Origin: Woeseiaceae bacterium
GTDB lineage: Bacteria; Pseudomonadota; Gammaproteobacteria; Steroidobacterales; Woeseiaceae
Direction of reading: 5' to 3'
Assembly: GCA_021773095.1 (NCBI GenBank)
Contig: JAJFKR010000011.1
Coordinates: 1-42,429, forward strand
DNA: 42,429 nucleotides
Shown: positions 1-8,048 of the stretch, in pieces
Layout: the number at the start of each line of letters is the position of its first letter
How positions within the stretch are numbered: position 1 is the first letter of the stretch
Translations under genes and position numbers: made by a program
Notes under the pieces: generated by a model
The model's database searches: none
Seen by the model: the letters and a program-made list of their open reading frames with translations, nothing else
Told to the model about the DNA's origin: nothing

Positions 1-130
1 AATAGGCGTTCAATGGTGAGGGGATGGGGACGAAGTCTCCTACGGTCTGTACCAACAGGTCAGAAGCGCGCGAAATGTCCCTCCCATCCCGGCACCTTCC
101 ATCATCCTGATTTCAGGTGGGAGTTACCAT
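1..130. other. Intergenic stretch, no supported gene
   Basis: No protein-like reading frame was found on either strand. Two short pieces resemble the head of the local REP family when read on the minus strand: GTAGGAGACTTCG at 43-31, and TGGGAGGGACATTTCG around 88-73. They could be decayed copies of another REP class, but this is only resemblance. Confidence 0.4.
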
Positions 131-236
131 ACAAGCGCGCCGTGCGCGCGAAGCGCAGCGGCGGCCGATAGGCCGCTCGAGATCTCCACGCTGGCACCGG
201 TCACTAACGGAGGTCGCGCGCAGGGCGCGCTCCTAC
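131..236. repeat. REP doublet (head-to-head), left copy degenerate
   Basis: Two inverted copies of the window's REP element face each other. The minus-strand copy at 236-214 is intact: it starts GTAGGAGCGCGCC, continues CTGCGCGCGA, and folds as a GCGCGC/GCGCGC hairpin. The plus-strand copy at about 131-151 keeps the GCGCGCC-GTGCGCGCGA palindrome but has lost the GTAGG head. REPs with a GTAG or GTGG head are typical substrates of RAYT (TnpA-REP) enzymes; no such enzyme lies in the window. The TAG in the head of the intact copy is the stop codon of the cupin gene at 233-604. Confidence 0.75.
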
Positions 237-604
237 GGGAATTCAATCTCAAGAATCTTGCACTCCTGAACAACAGACGCGTTCCCGCCACCGTGCGTCT
301 CGGCATCCGCCCATGCGACCTCTCCGTACTTGAAGGACCTCATGCGTTTGCCACCGTTGCCGTCGTCTTCAACCCACGCGCAGGTTTGCAGGTAGACTAG
401 TAAACGGTCCGGGTGCGCGTGCAACGGTTGGGTTTCGCCGTTGCGGACCGTCTGTTTAATAACCCGCACGCGTTCATTTTCGAACTCGAGTTGATAGATG
501 TGCGGTGCGACTTTGATCGGATCCAGTGGGGCCGGGACCGCGGCAGCAACAACCGCCGCCAGTAGTATTAAGGGCAATGTCGATATTATTCGAGTCGGCA
601 GCAT
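233..604 (-). CDS. Small exported cupin-like protein
   Basis: The protein has 123 residues. The start was chosen at 604 because AAAGGAGG lies at good spacing just upstream; an in-frame extension to 655 runs through non-coding sequence beside a REP and is not believed. Residues 1-25 form a hydrophobic signal peptide ending in an Ala-rich stretch. The mature part has a short cupin-like segment with an H-x-H pair (GETQPLHAHPDRLLVYL, about residues 53-69), then beta-rich sequence and a later histidine (ETHGGG). A periplasmic small-molecule-binding or metal-binding role is possible, but the substrate is unknown. The gene follows fadD on the same strand after about 78 nt and may be read from it. 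Its stop codon is the TAG inside a REP head, so its C-terminus may have been reset by that insertion. Confidence 0.7.
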   Translation of the reverse strand: MLPTRIISTLPLILLAAVVAAAVPAPLDPIKVAPHIYQLEFENERVRVIKQTVRNGETQPLHAHPDRLLVYLQTCAWVEDDGNGGKRMRSFKYGEVAWADAETHGGGNASVVQECKILEIEFP

Positions 605-620
605 TGGAGCCTCCTTTATT

Positions 621-636
621 GCGGCCGTTTGGCCGC
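621..636. other. Perfect hairpin between fadD and the cupin gene
   Basis: GCGGCC-GTTT-GGCCGC forms a 6 bp perfect stem. No T-tract follows on either strand, so it is not a standard intrinsic terminator. It lies 17 nt upstream of the cupin start and could shape expression or mRNA decay between fadD and the cupin gene. Confidence 0.45.
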
Positions 637-666
637 CGCTTCGCTTCGCACCCACAAGGGCATTAA

Positions 667-686
667 CGCGCTGGGCGCGCTCCTAC
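667..686 (-). repeat. REP element (single, slightly diverged)
   Basis: Read on the minus strand it begins GTAGGAGCGCGCC and continues CAGCGCGT, so the second arm differs at its end from the other copies. The TAG of the head is the stop codon of fadD. Confidence 0.75.
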
Positions 687-2344
687 GAATCACGTAATGC
701 TCTTCTAAGAATCTTGCCGACATTCGTCTTGGGCAGGTCGTCCCTGAACTCGACGACTCGTGGGCGTTTGTAGTTTGTCAGGTTTTCTTTGCAATGATCG
801 ATGATGTCCTGTTCCGTGATGCTGTCGTCTTTGCGCACGACGAATATTTTCACGATTTCCCCGGAGCGCTCATCCGGCAGGCCAATCGCCGCCGCTTCGA
901 GGACGCCGTCCATTTCAACGATCACGTTTTCAATTTCGTTTGGGTACACATTGAAACCGGAGACCAGGATCATGTCCTTCTTGCGATCCTCGATGAACAG
1001 GTAACCACCCTCATCCATGCGCCCGACGTCGCCGGTTCGAAGCCAGCCTCCTGGCAGCATCACCTCGGCGGTTTCTGCGGGGCGTTGCCAATAGCCCTCC
1101 ATTACTTGCGGGCCTCGAATGCAAATCTCACCTATCTCACCGATGGGCAGGGAGTTACCGTCATCGCCGGCGATGATCACCTCAGTGGATGGTAAGGGCA
1201 GGCCTATCGTGCCGGTAAACTCCTCGTCTATGCGGCAAACGATGGCTGCAGGAGAGGTTTCAGTGAGTCCGTAGCCCTGCAAGATCGTATTTCCGGTCTT
1301 TTCTTTCCACTCTTTGGCGATCGCAGGCTGCACGGCCATGCCGCCGCCGATGCAAACACGCAGGTGACTAAAGTCTATTTCGGAAAATCCCGGCGTATCC
1401 ATGAGTGCGGCGAACATTGTGTTCACGGCCGTGAACATGTTGAAGTTGAATTTCGCCATTTCCCTGGCGAAACCTTCAAAGTCACGTGGGTTGGTGATGA
1501 GTATATTTTCGCCACCCTGCGCCATACCGGTGAGGCAATTGCCCTGCAATGAAAAAATGTGATACAGCGGAAGCGCTGTAATGATAATGATCGAGTCGAG
1601 GTTGTCGTACGAGTCCGACTGCCAGGTGATGGTTTGTTGTACGTTGTAGATCATGTTGCGGTGGCTCAGCATGGCGCCTTTCGAGACACCGGTAGTGCCG
1701 CCCGTATATTGCAGGTAAGCAATGTCCGCATACCCGATATCAACCTCATCCAGTACTTTTCCAGACCCTTCCCGCAATGCCCGTGCAAATGTGATGCTGT
1801 TGTTGAATTGGTAGGCCGGTACCGACCTCTTGACGTAGCGCAGTACGAAATTGGTAAGCGTGCTTTTCGGCCAGCTCAACAAATCACCGATGCCGGTGGT
1901 CACGATGTGGGTAACGTCAGTATCAGCCAGTACGTCCTCAAGTGTGTGCGCAAAGTTCTCAAGAATGACGATGCATTTCGCGCCCGAGTCTTCTAGCTGG
2001 TGCTGGAGTTCGCGCGCCGTATAGAGCGGGTTCACGTTTACGACAACCAGACCGGCGCGGAAGATACCGCACATCGCCACCGGGTATTGCAGAACGTTCG
2101 GCAGCATGATCGCCACACGTTCGCCGCGAGTGAGACCGAGTGTTTTCTGCAGGTAGCACGCAAATTTCATCGACAGCCGGTCGAGCTCCGCATAATTGAT
2201 GGTCCTGCCCATATTGGTGTAGGCGGCATTGTCCGGATATTTCTCAAACGACTGTTCGAATAGATCGCGAATAGAGCGAAACGGCGGGTCGGGAACCTCT
2301 TCGGGCATGCCGGGTGGATAGGAGTTGAGCCACGCTTTTTCCAA
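683..2344 (-). CDS. fadD: Long-chain-fatty-acid--CoA ligase
   Basis: The 553-residue protein activates fatty acids to acyl-CoA (ATP to AMP and PPi) at the inner membrane, feeding beta-oxidation and lipid remodelling. It has the full layout of the adenylate-forming family: the AMP-binding loop YTGGTTGVSKG at residues 213-223, a GYGLTETSPA motif near 355, the GWLRTGDVGRMDEGGYLF hinge region, the FadD signature around KDMILVSGFNVYPNEIE, and the C-terminal catalytic Lys in NVGKILRRALR. The N-terminus (KAWLNSYP) resembles E. coli FadD (KVWLNRYP). The start is TTG with GAGGGAAG a few bases upstream; as I recall, E. coli fadD also starts with TTG. It lies 32 nt downstream of tesA, so a tesA-fadD operon is likely. 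The gene ends RALRDS, then TAG donated by a REP head. Confidence 0.95.
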   Translation of the reverse strand: MEKAWLNSYPPGMPEEVPDPPFRSIRDLFEQSFEKYPDNAAYTNMGRTINYAELDRLSMKFACYLQKTLGLTRGERVAIMLPNVLQYPVAMCGIFRAGLVVVNVNPLYTARELQHQLEDSGAKCIVILENFAHTLEDVLADTDVTHIVTTGIGDLLSWPKSTLTNFVLRYVKRSVPAYQFNNSITFARALREGSGKVLDEVDIGYADIAYLQYTGGTTGVSKGAMLSHRNMIYNVQQTITWQSDSYDNLDSIIIITALPLYHIFSLQGNCLTGMAQGGENILITNPRDFEGFAREMAKFNFNMFTAVNTMFAALMDTPGFSEIDFSHLRVCIGGGMAVQPAIAKEWKEKTGNTILQGYGLTETSPAAIVCRIDEEFTGTIGLPLPSTEVIIAGDDGNSLPIGEIGEICIRGPQVMEGYWQRPAETAEVMLPGGWLRTGDVGRMDEGGYLFIEDRKKDMILVSGFNVYPNEIENVIVEMDGVLEAAAIGLPDERSGEIVKIFVVRKDDSITEQDIIDHCKENLTNYKRPRVVEFRDDLPKTNVGKILRRALRDS

Positions 2345-2376
2345 AATACTTCCCTCGTAATTCTTGTGTGTGCCGG

Positions 2377-2988
2377 CTAGTTAGCCAGTGTAGCGCTGAT
2401 GATCGGCCAGGCGTTATCCAGTAAAATTGGCTGCGCCTCGGCGTTCGGGTGAATACGGTCATCTTGTAACAGCTCGTCGTTCAGCGCGATTCCCGCCATG
2501 AAAAACTCGATCCATTGCACCTCCAGGTCTTCCGAGACCTGGCGAAAAACGCCCTCAAACTCAGCGGAATAACGGGGACCGTAGTTCGTCGGAATGCGTA
2601 TGCCCAACAACACGACAGCTGCACCGGTCGCTTTCGCGCGAGTGACTATTTTTTCCAGATTAGCCTTCATCCTCGCTGCCGGAAAGCCGCGCAGGCCATC
2701 ATTACCGCCCAATTCGAGGATGATCAGGTCGGGAGAAAAATCCTGCAGGGCCAGGTCTATGCGGGTCGCCCCACCCTCTGTCGTTTCGCCGCTGATACTG
2801 GCGTTCACGACCTGATGTTCGTACCCTTCATCTATTAGCCGCGCTTGCAACAAAGCGGCCCAGGATTGGTCAACTTCAAGGCCATAGCCGGCACTCAGGC
2901 TATCACCGAAAATGACGATAGTTGGTGACTCGGTGCCTGCCGCATTTGCGGCTGTCAGCAGCAAGAGAAGGGATATAAATATTCGCAT
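2377..2988 (-). CDS. tesA: SGNH-family esterase/lysophospholipase, TesA-like
   Basis: The 203-residue protein begins with a short signal peptide (MRIFISLLLLLTAANA), so it is periplasmic. The SGNH blocks are in order: block I FGDSLSAGYGL with the catalytic Ser (near residue 30), GETTEGGATR with the Gly, block III GGNDGLRG with the Asn, and block V DRIHPNAEAQ with the Asp and His. This matches multifunctional thioesterase/lysophospholipase L1. It is divergent from the YbbA ABC gene, as in E. coli, but here the two ATG codons share two base pairs. No clear Shine-Dalgarno sequence precedes the start; the signal peptide still makes this start the sensible one. FadD downstream would use the fatty acids it releases. 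Confidence 0.92.
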   Translation of the reverse strand: MRIFISLLLLLTAANAAGTESPTIVIFGDSLSAGYGLEVDQSWAALLQARLIDEGYEHQVVNASISGETTEGGATRIDLALQDFSPDLIILELGGNDGLRGFPAARMKANLEKIVTRAKATGAAVVLLGIRIPTNYGPRYSAEFEGVFRQVSEDLEVQWIEFFMAGIALNDELLQDDRIHPNAEAQPILLDNAWPIISATLAN

Positions 2989-3694
2989 GTCGGATCAATT
3001 ATCAAACGGTATCAGTGTTCTGCAAGCTCATGAGCTGGGTAAGCAGGTTAGCAGCCCTGAAGGGGCTCTGACCATTCTTTCGGACGTCAGTTTTACAATT
3101 TCAGCCGGTGAGTCGGTTGCTGTTGTCGGCCCCTCGGGCGCGGGCAAGTCGACGCTGCTGGCGTTATTGGCCGGGCTTGACCTGCCAACGGACGGGCATG
3201 TGGTTTTGAATGACGCCAATCTGTCAGAGCTTGATGAAGATGGCCGTGCACAACTCAGGGCAGAAAGTGTTGGATTTGTCTTTCAGTCTTTTCACCTGGT
3301 GCCGTCATTGAATGCACTGGAAAACGTCATGCTGCCACTCGAGCTCGCCGGCCATGGCGATGCGCGTTACGCGGCACGGGAGATTATCGAAAAGGTGGGG
3401 CTGGCCGAGCGCTGGAGTCATTATCCGGCGCAATTGTCGGGGGGTGAGAAGCAGCGTGTCGCTATCGCGCGCGCTTTCGCAACGGAGCCGGCGGTTTTGT
3501 TTGCGGATGAGCCGACTGGGAACCTGGACAGTCGGACCGGCTCGAACATCATGGAGCTGATGTTCGAGCTCAATCGTAACTCGTCGACAACACTTGTTCT
3601 GGTGACTCATGATCAAAATCTCGCGAAGCGCTGCGATCGGATTATTTCGCTGGATGTTGGCAAACTGGTCAGTGACGAAAGGGTCACCGGGTGA
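2987..3694 (+). CDS. ybbA: ABC transporter ATP-binding protein, YbbA-like (LolD/MacB type)
   Basis: The 235-residue ATPase has Walker A GPSGAGKST (near residue 47), Q-loop FQSFHLVPSLN, signature LSGGEKQRVAIARA, Walker B VLFADEPTGNLD and the H-loop VTHDQNL. These are the hallmarks of the MacB/LolD/YbbA subfamily, which works with FtsX-fold permeases rather than classical channels. The start at 2987 was chosen because it aligns with the start of E. coli YbbA; an upstream in-frame ATG at 2912 would add 25 residues read from antisense tesA sequence. A purine stretch (AAGAGAAGGG) lies 14-23 nt upstream, which is farther than ideal. It overlaps the permease gene by 4 nt (GTGA). Substrate unknown; the tesA neighbourhood suggests lipid or lipoprotein handling. 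Confidence 0.93.
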   Translation: MSDQLSNGISVLQAHELGKQVSSPEGALTILSDVSFTISAGESVAVVGPSGAGKSTLLALLAGLDLPTDGHVVLNDANLSELDEDGRAQLRAESVGFVFQSFHLVPSLNALENVMLPLELAGHGDARYAAREIIEKVGLAERWSHYPAQLSGGEKQRVAIARAFATEPAVLFADEPTGNLDSRTGSNIMELMFELNRNSSTTLVLVTHDQNLAKRCDRIISLDVGKLVSDERVTG

Positions 3695-6189
3695 AGGCAC
3701 TCGTATTCGCATTGAGAAGCTTCGGACGCGAACTTCGCTCGGGCGAAGTGCTGGTCCTGTTGGCGGCCGTCGGGCTTGCAGTCAGCGCTTTAACGGCGGT
3801 TGGGTTTCTGACCGACCGTATCGGTAAAGCCGTTTCGCGACAGGCCAACGAGGTTCTGGCCGCTGACCTTCGTTTGCGCTCGCAGGAGCCTGTTCCACAG
3901 GAGTGGAGCGATCTCGCGCTGGAATACGGTCTCGAAACAGCAGAGACGTTGTCCTTTCCTTCGGTCGTTTTCGCCGGCGATGAAAACGCGCTTGCCACGA
4001 TAAAGGTCGTCAGCGAGCAATACCCGTTGCGCGGCAGTGTACGAGTTTCGGACGCGTTATTCTCCGAGCAGCGTGTCGTGGACGGCATACCGGCACCGGG
4101 TGAGGTGTGGGCGGACGGCGCGCTGCTGGCTCGTGTCGGCGCGGATGTTGGTGACTCGCTTGCTGTTGGCGAACTGAATTTACGCGTTACAGCGGTACTC
4201 ACCTATCGGCCCGACCAGTCTATCGGCTTCGCATCGCTGGCACCGTCGTTGTTACTCAATATCGGGGACATTTCACGCAGTGGACTGATCGGCGAGGGCA
4301 GCCGCGTCGCCTACGCACTATTGGTGGCCGGTGATGAATCCGCGGTTGCGGCCTTCAATGAAGCGATCCAGGATCTCTTGCCGGAGTCCATTCGTGTGCG
4401 CAGCCAGGAAGACAGTAGTGAGCGGGCGTACAACGCCGCCGACAGGGCGCAACGATTTCTTTCACTGACGGCAGTAATCAGTTTATTACTCAGTGCTGTC
4501 GCGGTAGCCATGTCTGCGCGGCGATTCGCCCATCGACGCATGGACACGGTTGCTTTAATGAAAAGTCTCGGTGCTACGCAAGGCTTTGTTATTTCCGTCG
4601 CGTTAGTACAACTCACCTTGCTTGGCATACTGGGTATTGTCGCGGGCAGCGCTGTCGGCTTTGCGGCTCAGGAGATATTGTCGCGTATTCTTATCGATTT
4701 GATGCAGCAGTCGGACTTGCCCGGAACGGGTATACGCCCGATCATTCTCGCGAGCACGAGCGCAATGGTCTTGCTGCTGGGGTTCGCGCTGCCATCGCTG
4801 ATTCAACTTCGCAATACGCCACCACTGCGTGTTCTGCGCCACGATGCGATGCCGCCCGCACCGTCACGCATTTTTGTCGCCGGACTCGCGCTCGCATCGG
4901 TTGCTGCCTTGCTTTATCGCTCTGTCGGCGACGCACGCATGCTGCTCATTTTGATTGGCGGGATCATTGTGATAGCGGCTTCGCTTTACCTGGTTGGCCG
5001 GGCGCTGGTTGCGCTGATTGGTCGTGCTCGTACAGGCGTGGGTGTTGCGTGGCGCTATGGACTCGCGAATGTGGCCCGGCGTGGTCGCGACAGTGCGGTG
5101 CAGGTAGTCGCATTCGGACTTGGAATTACGGTGCTGTTGTTACTGACGCTGGTGAGAACCGACCTACTGGAAGGCTGGCGGCAAACCATCGGCGATGACG
5201 CACCGAATCACTTTCTCATCAATATCCAGCCGCATGAAACAGAGCCAGTTGCAGCCTTGTTTGAGAGAAATGGAATTGAAACCCCCGTCTTCACGCCGTT
5301 GGTGCGCGCCCGCATGACGACGATCAACGACGAGTCGGTTAAAGATCGGGAGTATCCGAATGAGGATGGCCGGTGGCTTGCGAATCGTGAAGCCAACCTG
5401 TCGTGGGCGGCAGAAATGAGCGCGAGTAACGAGCTGGTTGAAGGTGAATGGTGGCCAGCGAATTATGCTGGCCCACCGCTTGTTTCCATCGAACAGGAGG
5501 CCGCAGCTAATGCCGGGCTGGTCATTGGCGACCGATTGAATTTCTTTGTCGCAGGCCGCGAAGTTGAAGCTGAAATCGCGAGCACAAGAAAGATCAACTG
5601 GGATTCGTTTCAACCGAACTTTTTTATCGTTTTATCGCCCGGCGCTCTGGACGGCATGCCGACGACCTACATATCAAGCATGCGCATTGCCGACGAGAGT
5701 CAGCCCATGCTCGTTGATCTGATTCGGGCGCACCCCAGTATCTCGGTTATCGACCTCGGCGCGATTCTCGAGCAGGTGCGCGGCATCATCGAAAAGGCAA
5801 GTCTCGCAGTGCAAGCGGTGTTCATATTTACGCTGGCGGCCGGTATCGCTGTATTGTTTGCCGCCGTGCAGTCGACCATCGATGAACGGCGCTTTGAAAG
5901 CGCGATGTTGCGCGCGCTGGGCGCAAGACGTCGTATCGTGTTTTCCGGAGTCATGGCGGAATTCGCGGCGCTGGGTACGGCAGCCGGCGTGCTGGCCTCG
6001 GCCGGTGCTTCGGTACTGGCGTATCTGGTGGCTACTCAATTGTTTGAGTTGCCGTACGAGTTTAGTCCGGCCTTGTGGCTGGCTGGCGTGTCGGCCGGTG
6101 TCGTTGTTGTGTGTTTGAGTGGCTATTTCGCGGCGCGCGGCGCCGTAAACGCGCGCCCGGCCGATGTCCTCAGAGGGGTCAACGCCTGA
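3691..6189 (+). CDS. ybbP: FtsX-family ABC transporter permease, YbbP-like
   Basis: The 832-residue membrane protein starts at GTG, overlapping the stop of ybbA. It has an N-terminal transmembrane segment (about residues 20-42), a large extracytoplasmic domain, an FtsX core with several membrane helices (about 255-450), a second extracytoplasmic domain (about 485-690) and a final FtsX helix bundle near the C-terminus. The duplicated FtsX layout and length (E. coli YbbP is about 800 residues) mark the YbbP type, partner of YbbA. Such mechanotransmission ABC systems act on lipids, lipoproteins or exported peptides; the substrate of this one is unknown. The next gene's ATG overlaps its TGA by one base, so all three are probably co-transcribed. 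Confidence 0.92.
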   Translation: MKALVFALRSFGRELRSGEVLVLLAAVGLAVSALTAVGFLTDRIGKAVSRQANEVLAADLRLRSQEPVPQEWSDLALEYGLETAETLSFPSVVFAGDENALATIKVVSEQYPLRGSVRVSDALFSEQRVVDGIPAPGEVWADGALLARVGADVGDSLAVGELNLRVTAVLTYRPDQSIGFASLAPSLLLNIGDISRSGLIGEGSRVAYALLVAGDESAVAAFNEAIQDLLPESIRVRSQEDSSERAYNAADRAQRFLSLTAVISLLLSAVAVAMSARRFAHRRMDTVALMKSLGATQGFVISVALVQLTLLGILGIVAGSAVGFAAQEILSRILIDLMQQSDLPGTGIRPIILASTSAMVLLLGFALPSLIQLRNTPPLRVLRHDAMPPAPSRIFVAGLALASVAALLYRSVGDARMLLILIGGIIVIAASLYLVGRALVALIGRARTGVGVAWRYGLANVARRGRDSAVQVVAFGLGITVLLLLTLVRTDLLEGWRQTIGDDAPNHFLINIQPHETEPVAALFERNGIETPVFTPLVRARMTTINDESVKDREYPNEDGRWLANREANLSWAAEMSASNELVEGEWWPANYAGPPLVSIEQEAAANAGLVIGDRLNFFVAGREVEAEIASTRKINWDSFQPNFFIVLSPGALDGMPTTYISSMRIADESQPMLVDLIRAHPSISVIDLGAILEQVRGIIEKASLAVQAVFIFTLAAGIAVLFAAVQSTIDERRFESAMLRALGARRRIVFSGVMAEFAALGTAAGVLASAGASVLAYLVATQLFELPYEFSPALWLAGVSAGVVVVCLSGYFAARGAVNARPADVLRGVNA

Positions 6190-6602
6190 TGGAACACAAG
6201 CTGTCCTGCGGTGCAGTGATCGTTCGCAGGACAGACGATGGATGGGTGACGATCTTGTTGCGTGCGTTTCATCACTGGGATTTTCCGAAAGGCATTCGAG
6301 AGCCCGGCGAGGAGCCGTTGCAAGCCGCACTCCGTGAAATCCGCGAAGAAACCGGTATTGACGATCTGTCTTTTGAGTGGGGCGATCGTTTTTTCGAGAC
6401 GGGGCCCTACAGCAAGGGCAAGGTGGCGCGCTATTATCTGGCGACCACCGGGCAAGCAGACATCGTTATGGGGGATTCGCCGGAGACCGGCGAACCCGAG
6501 CATCACGAATGGCGCTGGGTAAGCTTTGACGAAGCTTATGATCTGGGTTCACCGCGAGTTCGCGGCATCGTGCAGTGGGCGAGGCAGGTGGTTGGCGCTT
6601 GA
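6189..6602 (+). CDS. Nudix hydrolase
   Basis: The 137-residue protein contains a complete Nudix box: G-x5-E-x7-REIREETGI (about residues 37-59), which binds the divalent metal and cleaves a nucleoside-diphosphate-linked bond. The start is the ATG at 6189, one base into the stop of the permease gene; an upstream extension would run through permease sequence. The size and the box suggest a diadenosine-polyphosphate or nucleotide-cleaning enzyme, but the substrate cannot be read from the sequence. It ends exactly one base before the convergent dehydrogenase gene, leaving no room for a terminator. Confidence 0.9.
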   Translation: MEHKLSCGAVIVRRTDDGWVTILLRAFHHWDFPKGIREPGEEPLQAALREIREETGIDDLSFEWGDRFFETGPYSKGKVARYYLATTGQADIVMGDSPETGEPEHHEWRWVSFDEAYDLGSPRVRGIVQWARQVVGA

Positions 6603-7556
6603 TCAGACAACCCGATTTCGCTCCTTACCCTCAAGAAATGCCGCGATATTAGCGACGAGTTCGTCAATAGCGGCTTGCCTGGCTTCGTTGGATCCCCACG
6701 CGACATGGGGTGTGATCATCAGGTTGGGCCCGTCGTAATCGAGCAACGGGTCTCCATCCACCGGGGGCTCCTTTGGCAGCACGTCGAGCGCGGCGGCACC
6801 AATCTCACCATTTTCCAAAGCCGTGACAAGAGCGGCCGAATCAATCAGCCCCCCTCTGGCCGTGTTGATAAGGATGGCATCCGATTTCATTTTCCTGAAT
6901 TCGGCTTCGCCGAAGAGTCCGGTCGTCGCGTGGGTCAATGGACAGTGTAGAGAAACGACGTCGGAGCGCTGCAGCAACTCATCAAAACCGACCCGCCCGT
7001 CTGCAATACATTCGGTACCAGGTCGGGCAGAAATGAGCACATTCATACCAAAGGCCCCGGCAATATTCGCGACGCCTTTACCAAGATTCCCGTAGCCGAC
7101 AATGCCTAGTGTCATTGCGGACAGTTCGCGGATTGGAAACGACAGCAGGCAAAAATCCTCGGCGGCTTGCCATCGGCCGGCTCGTACGGCGGCATTGTAT
7201 TGTTCGAGGTTGCGCGCGAGCCCTAGCAGGCATCCGAAAACGTGTTCGGCGATTGACTCGGTGCAGTAGGCTCGAATATTGGAAACGGCGACGTTATTTT
7301 GTTTTGCGGCCACCAGGTCAATGTTGTCTGTCCCGGTTGCCGTTAGTCCGATGAAGCGCAGCTTCGGACAACTGCGCAGCAGCGAATCGGTGAACCACGA
7401 TTTATTGGCCAGTACGAATTCTGCATCTTGAATGCGTTCGGCAACCTGACCTTCTTCAGTGACATCGAATATCTCAAGCTCCGGAAGCAGCGCCCGCATC
7501 GCACTGACATCAAGGCCGGGTCCCATCGTGGCGAAATCAAGAAACACTGCTTTCAT
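6603..7556 (-). CDS. D-2-hydroxyacid dehydrogenase (glycerate dehydrogenase-like)
   Basis: The 317-residue NAD(P)-dependent enzyme belongs to the D-isomer-specific 2-hydroxyacid dehydrogenase family. Visible are the substrate-domain segment [14 protein letters not shown], the Rossmann motif [11 protein letters not shown] followed by a basic residue region (SARPG), the catalytic Arg in NTARGGLID, and the catalytic His in [10 protein letters not shown]. The motifs are most like hydroxypyruvate/glycerate dehydrogenases. The start at 7556 was chosen because family members begin a few residues before the first beta strand ([12 protein letters not shown]); an extension to 7625 overlaps the divergent ycgN gene. 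It converges on the Nudix gene with zero intergenic bases. Confidence 0.88.
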   Translation of the reverse strand: MKAVFLDFATMGPGLDVSAMRALLPELEIFDVTEEGQVAERIQDAEFVLANKSWFTDSLLRSCPKLRFIGLTATGTDNIDLVAAKQNNVAVSNIRAYCTESIAEHVFGCLLGLARNLEQYNAAVRAGRWQAAEDFCLLSFPIRELSAMTLGIVGYGNLGKGVANIAGAFGMNVLISARPGTECIADGRVGFDELLQRSDVVSLHCPLTHATTGLFGEAEFRKMKSDAILINTARGGLIDSAALVTALENGEIGAAALDVLPKEPPVDGDPLLDYDGPNLMITPHVAWGSNEARQAAIDELVANIAAFLEGKERNRVV

Positions 7557-7594
7557 ATGGCTATTGGACGTGTAGTAGCGCAGAGTATCGGACG

Positions 7595-8023
7595 ATGAAC
7601 GATCGCTTTTGGAAACGCAAATCACTGTCGCAAATGTCGCGTGTCGAGTGGGAGTCCTTGTGCGACGGCTGTGCGTTGTGTTGCATGCACAAGGTTGAGG
7701 ATGAGGATACGGGAGAGGTGTTTTACACGGATGTGGCGTGCCGGCTTCTTGATATTGATACCTGTCGTTGTTCAGACTACGCAGGCCGTGCGAAAAAGGT
7801 CACCGAGTGCCTTACGCTGACGCTGGATGAGCCGGAGGCCTTTCACTGGTTACCGGCGACTTGTGCGTACCGGCTTGTGGCAGAGGGTGACGATTTGCCG
7901 TCCTGGCATCCGCTGGTTTCAGGCTGTCCAGACAGTGTTCACGAAGCGGGCATCTCGGTGCTCGGACGAGCGGTCTCGGAGAGGGATACAGACGAATGGA
8001 GCGTTTTGCAAAAAAGGAGCTGA
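7595..8023 (+). CDS. ycgN: YcgN-family cysteine cluster protein (UPF0260)
   Basis: The 142-residue protein has the YcgN pattern: a W-x-x-K/R start, then [15 protein letters not shown] with Cys at 23, 26, 29 and 30, a second group [16 protein letters not shown], and the conserved [10 protein letters not shown] and [10 protein letters not shown] segments. The Cys spacing suggests a metal or Fe-S site of the zinc/iron-chelating CxxCxxCC type, but the biochemical role of the family is unknown. It diverges from the dehydrogenase (38 nt between starts) and converges on ppc (25 nt). Confidence 0.92.
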   Translation: MNDRFWKRKSLSQMSRVEWESLCDGCALCCMHKVEDEDTGEVFYTDVACRLLDIDTCRCSDYAGRAKKVTECLTLTLDEPEAFHWLPATCAYRLVAEGDDLPSWHPLVSGCPDSVHEAGISVLGRAVSERDTDEWSVLQKRS

Positions 8024-8048
8024 TGTGACTCTTTATGGGAAGGTCGCG

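Noticed and set aside
124..306. A 60-codon frame on the minus strand
   Set aside because: It runs through REP elements and the cupin gene; its Arg/Ser/Ala-rich translation is the product of palindromic G+C repeats.
5674..6330. A 218-codon open frame on the minus strand
   Set aside because: It lies fully opposite the FtsX-type permease and Nudix genes, has an Arg/His-rich composition typical of antisense frames in G+C-rich genes, and has no domain.
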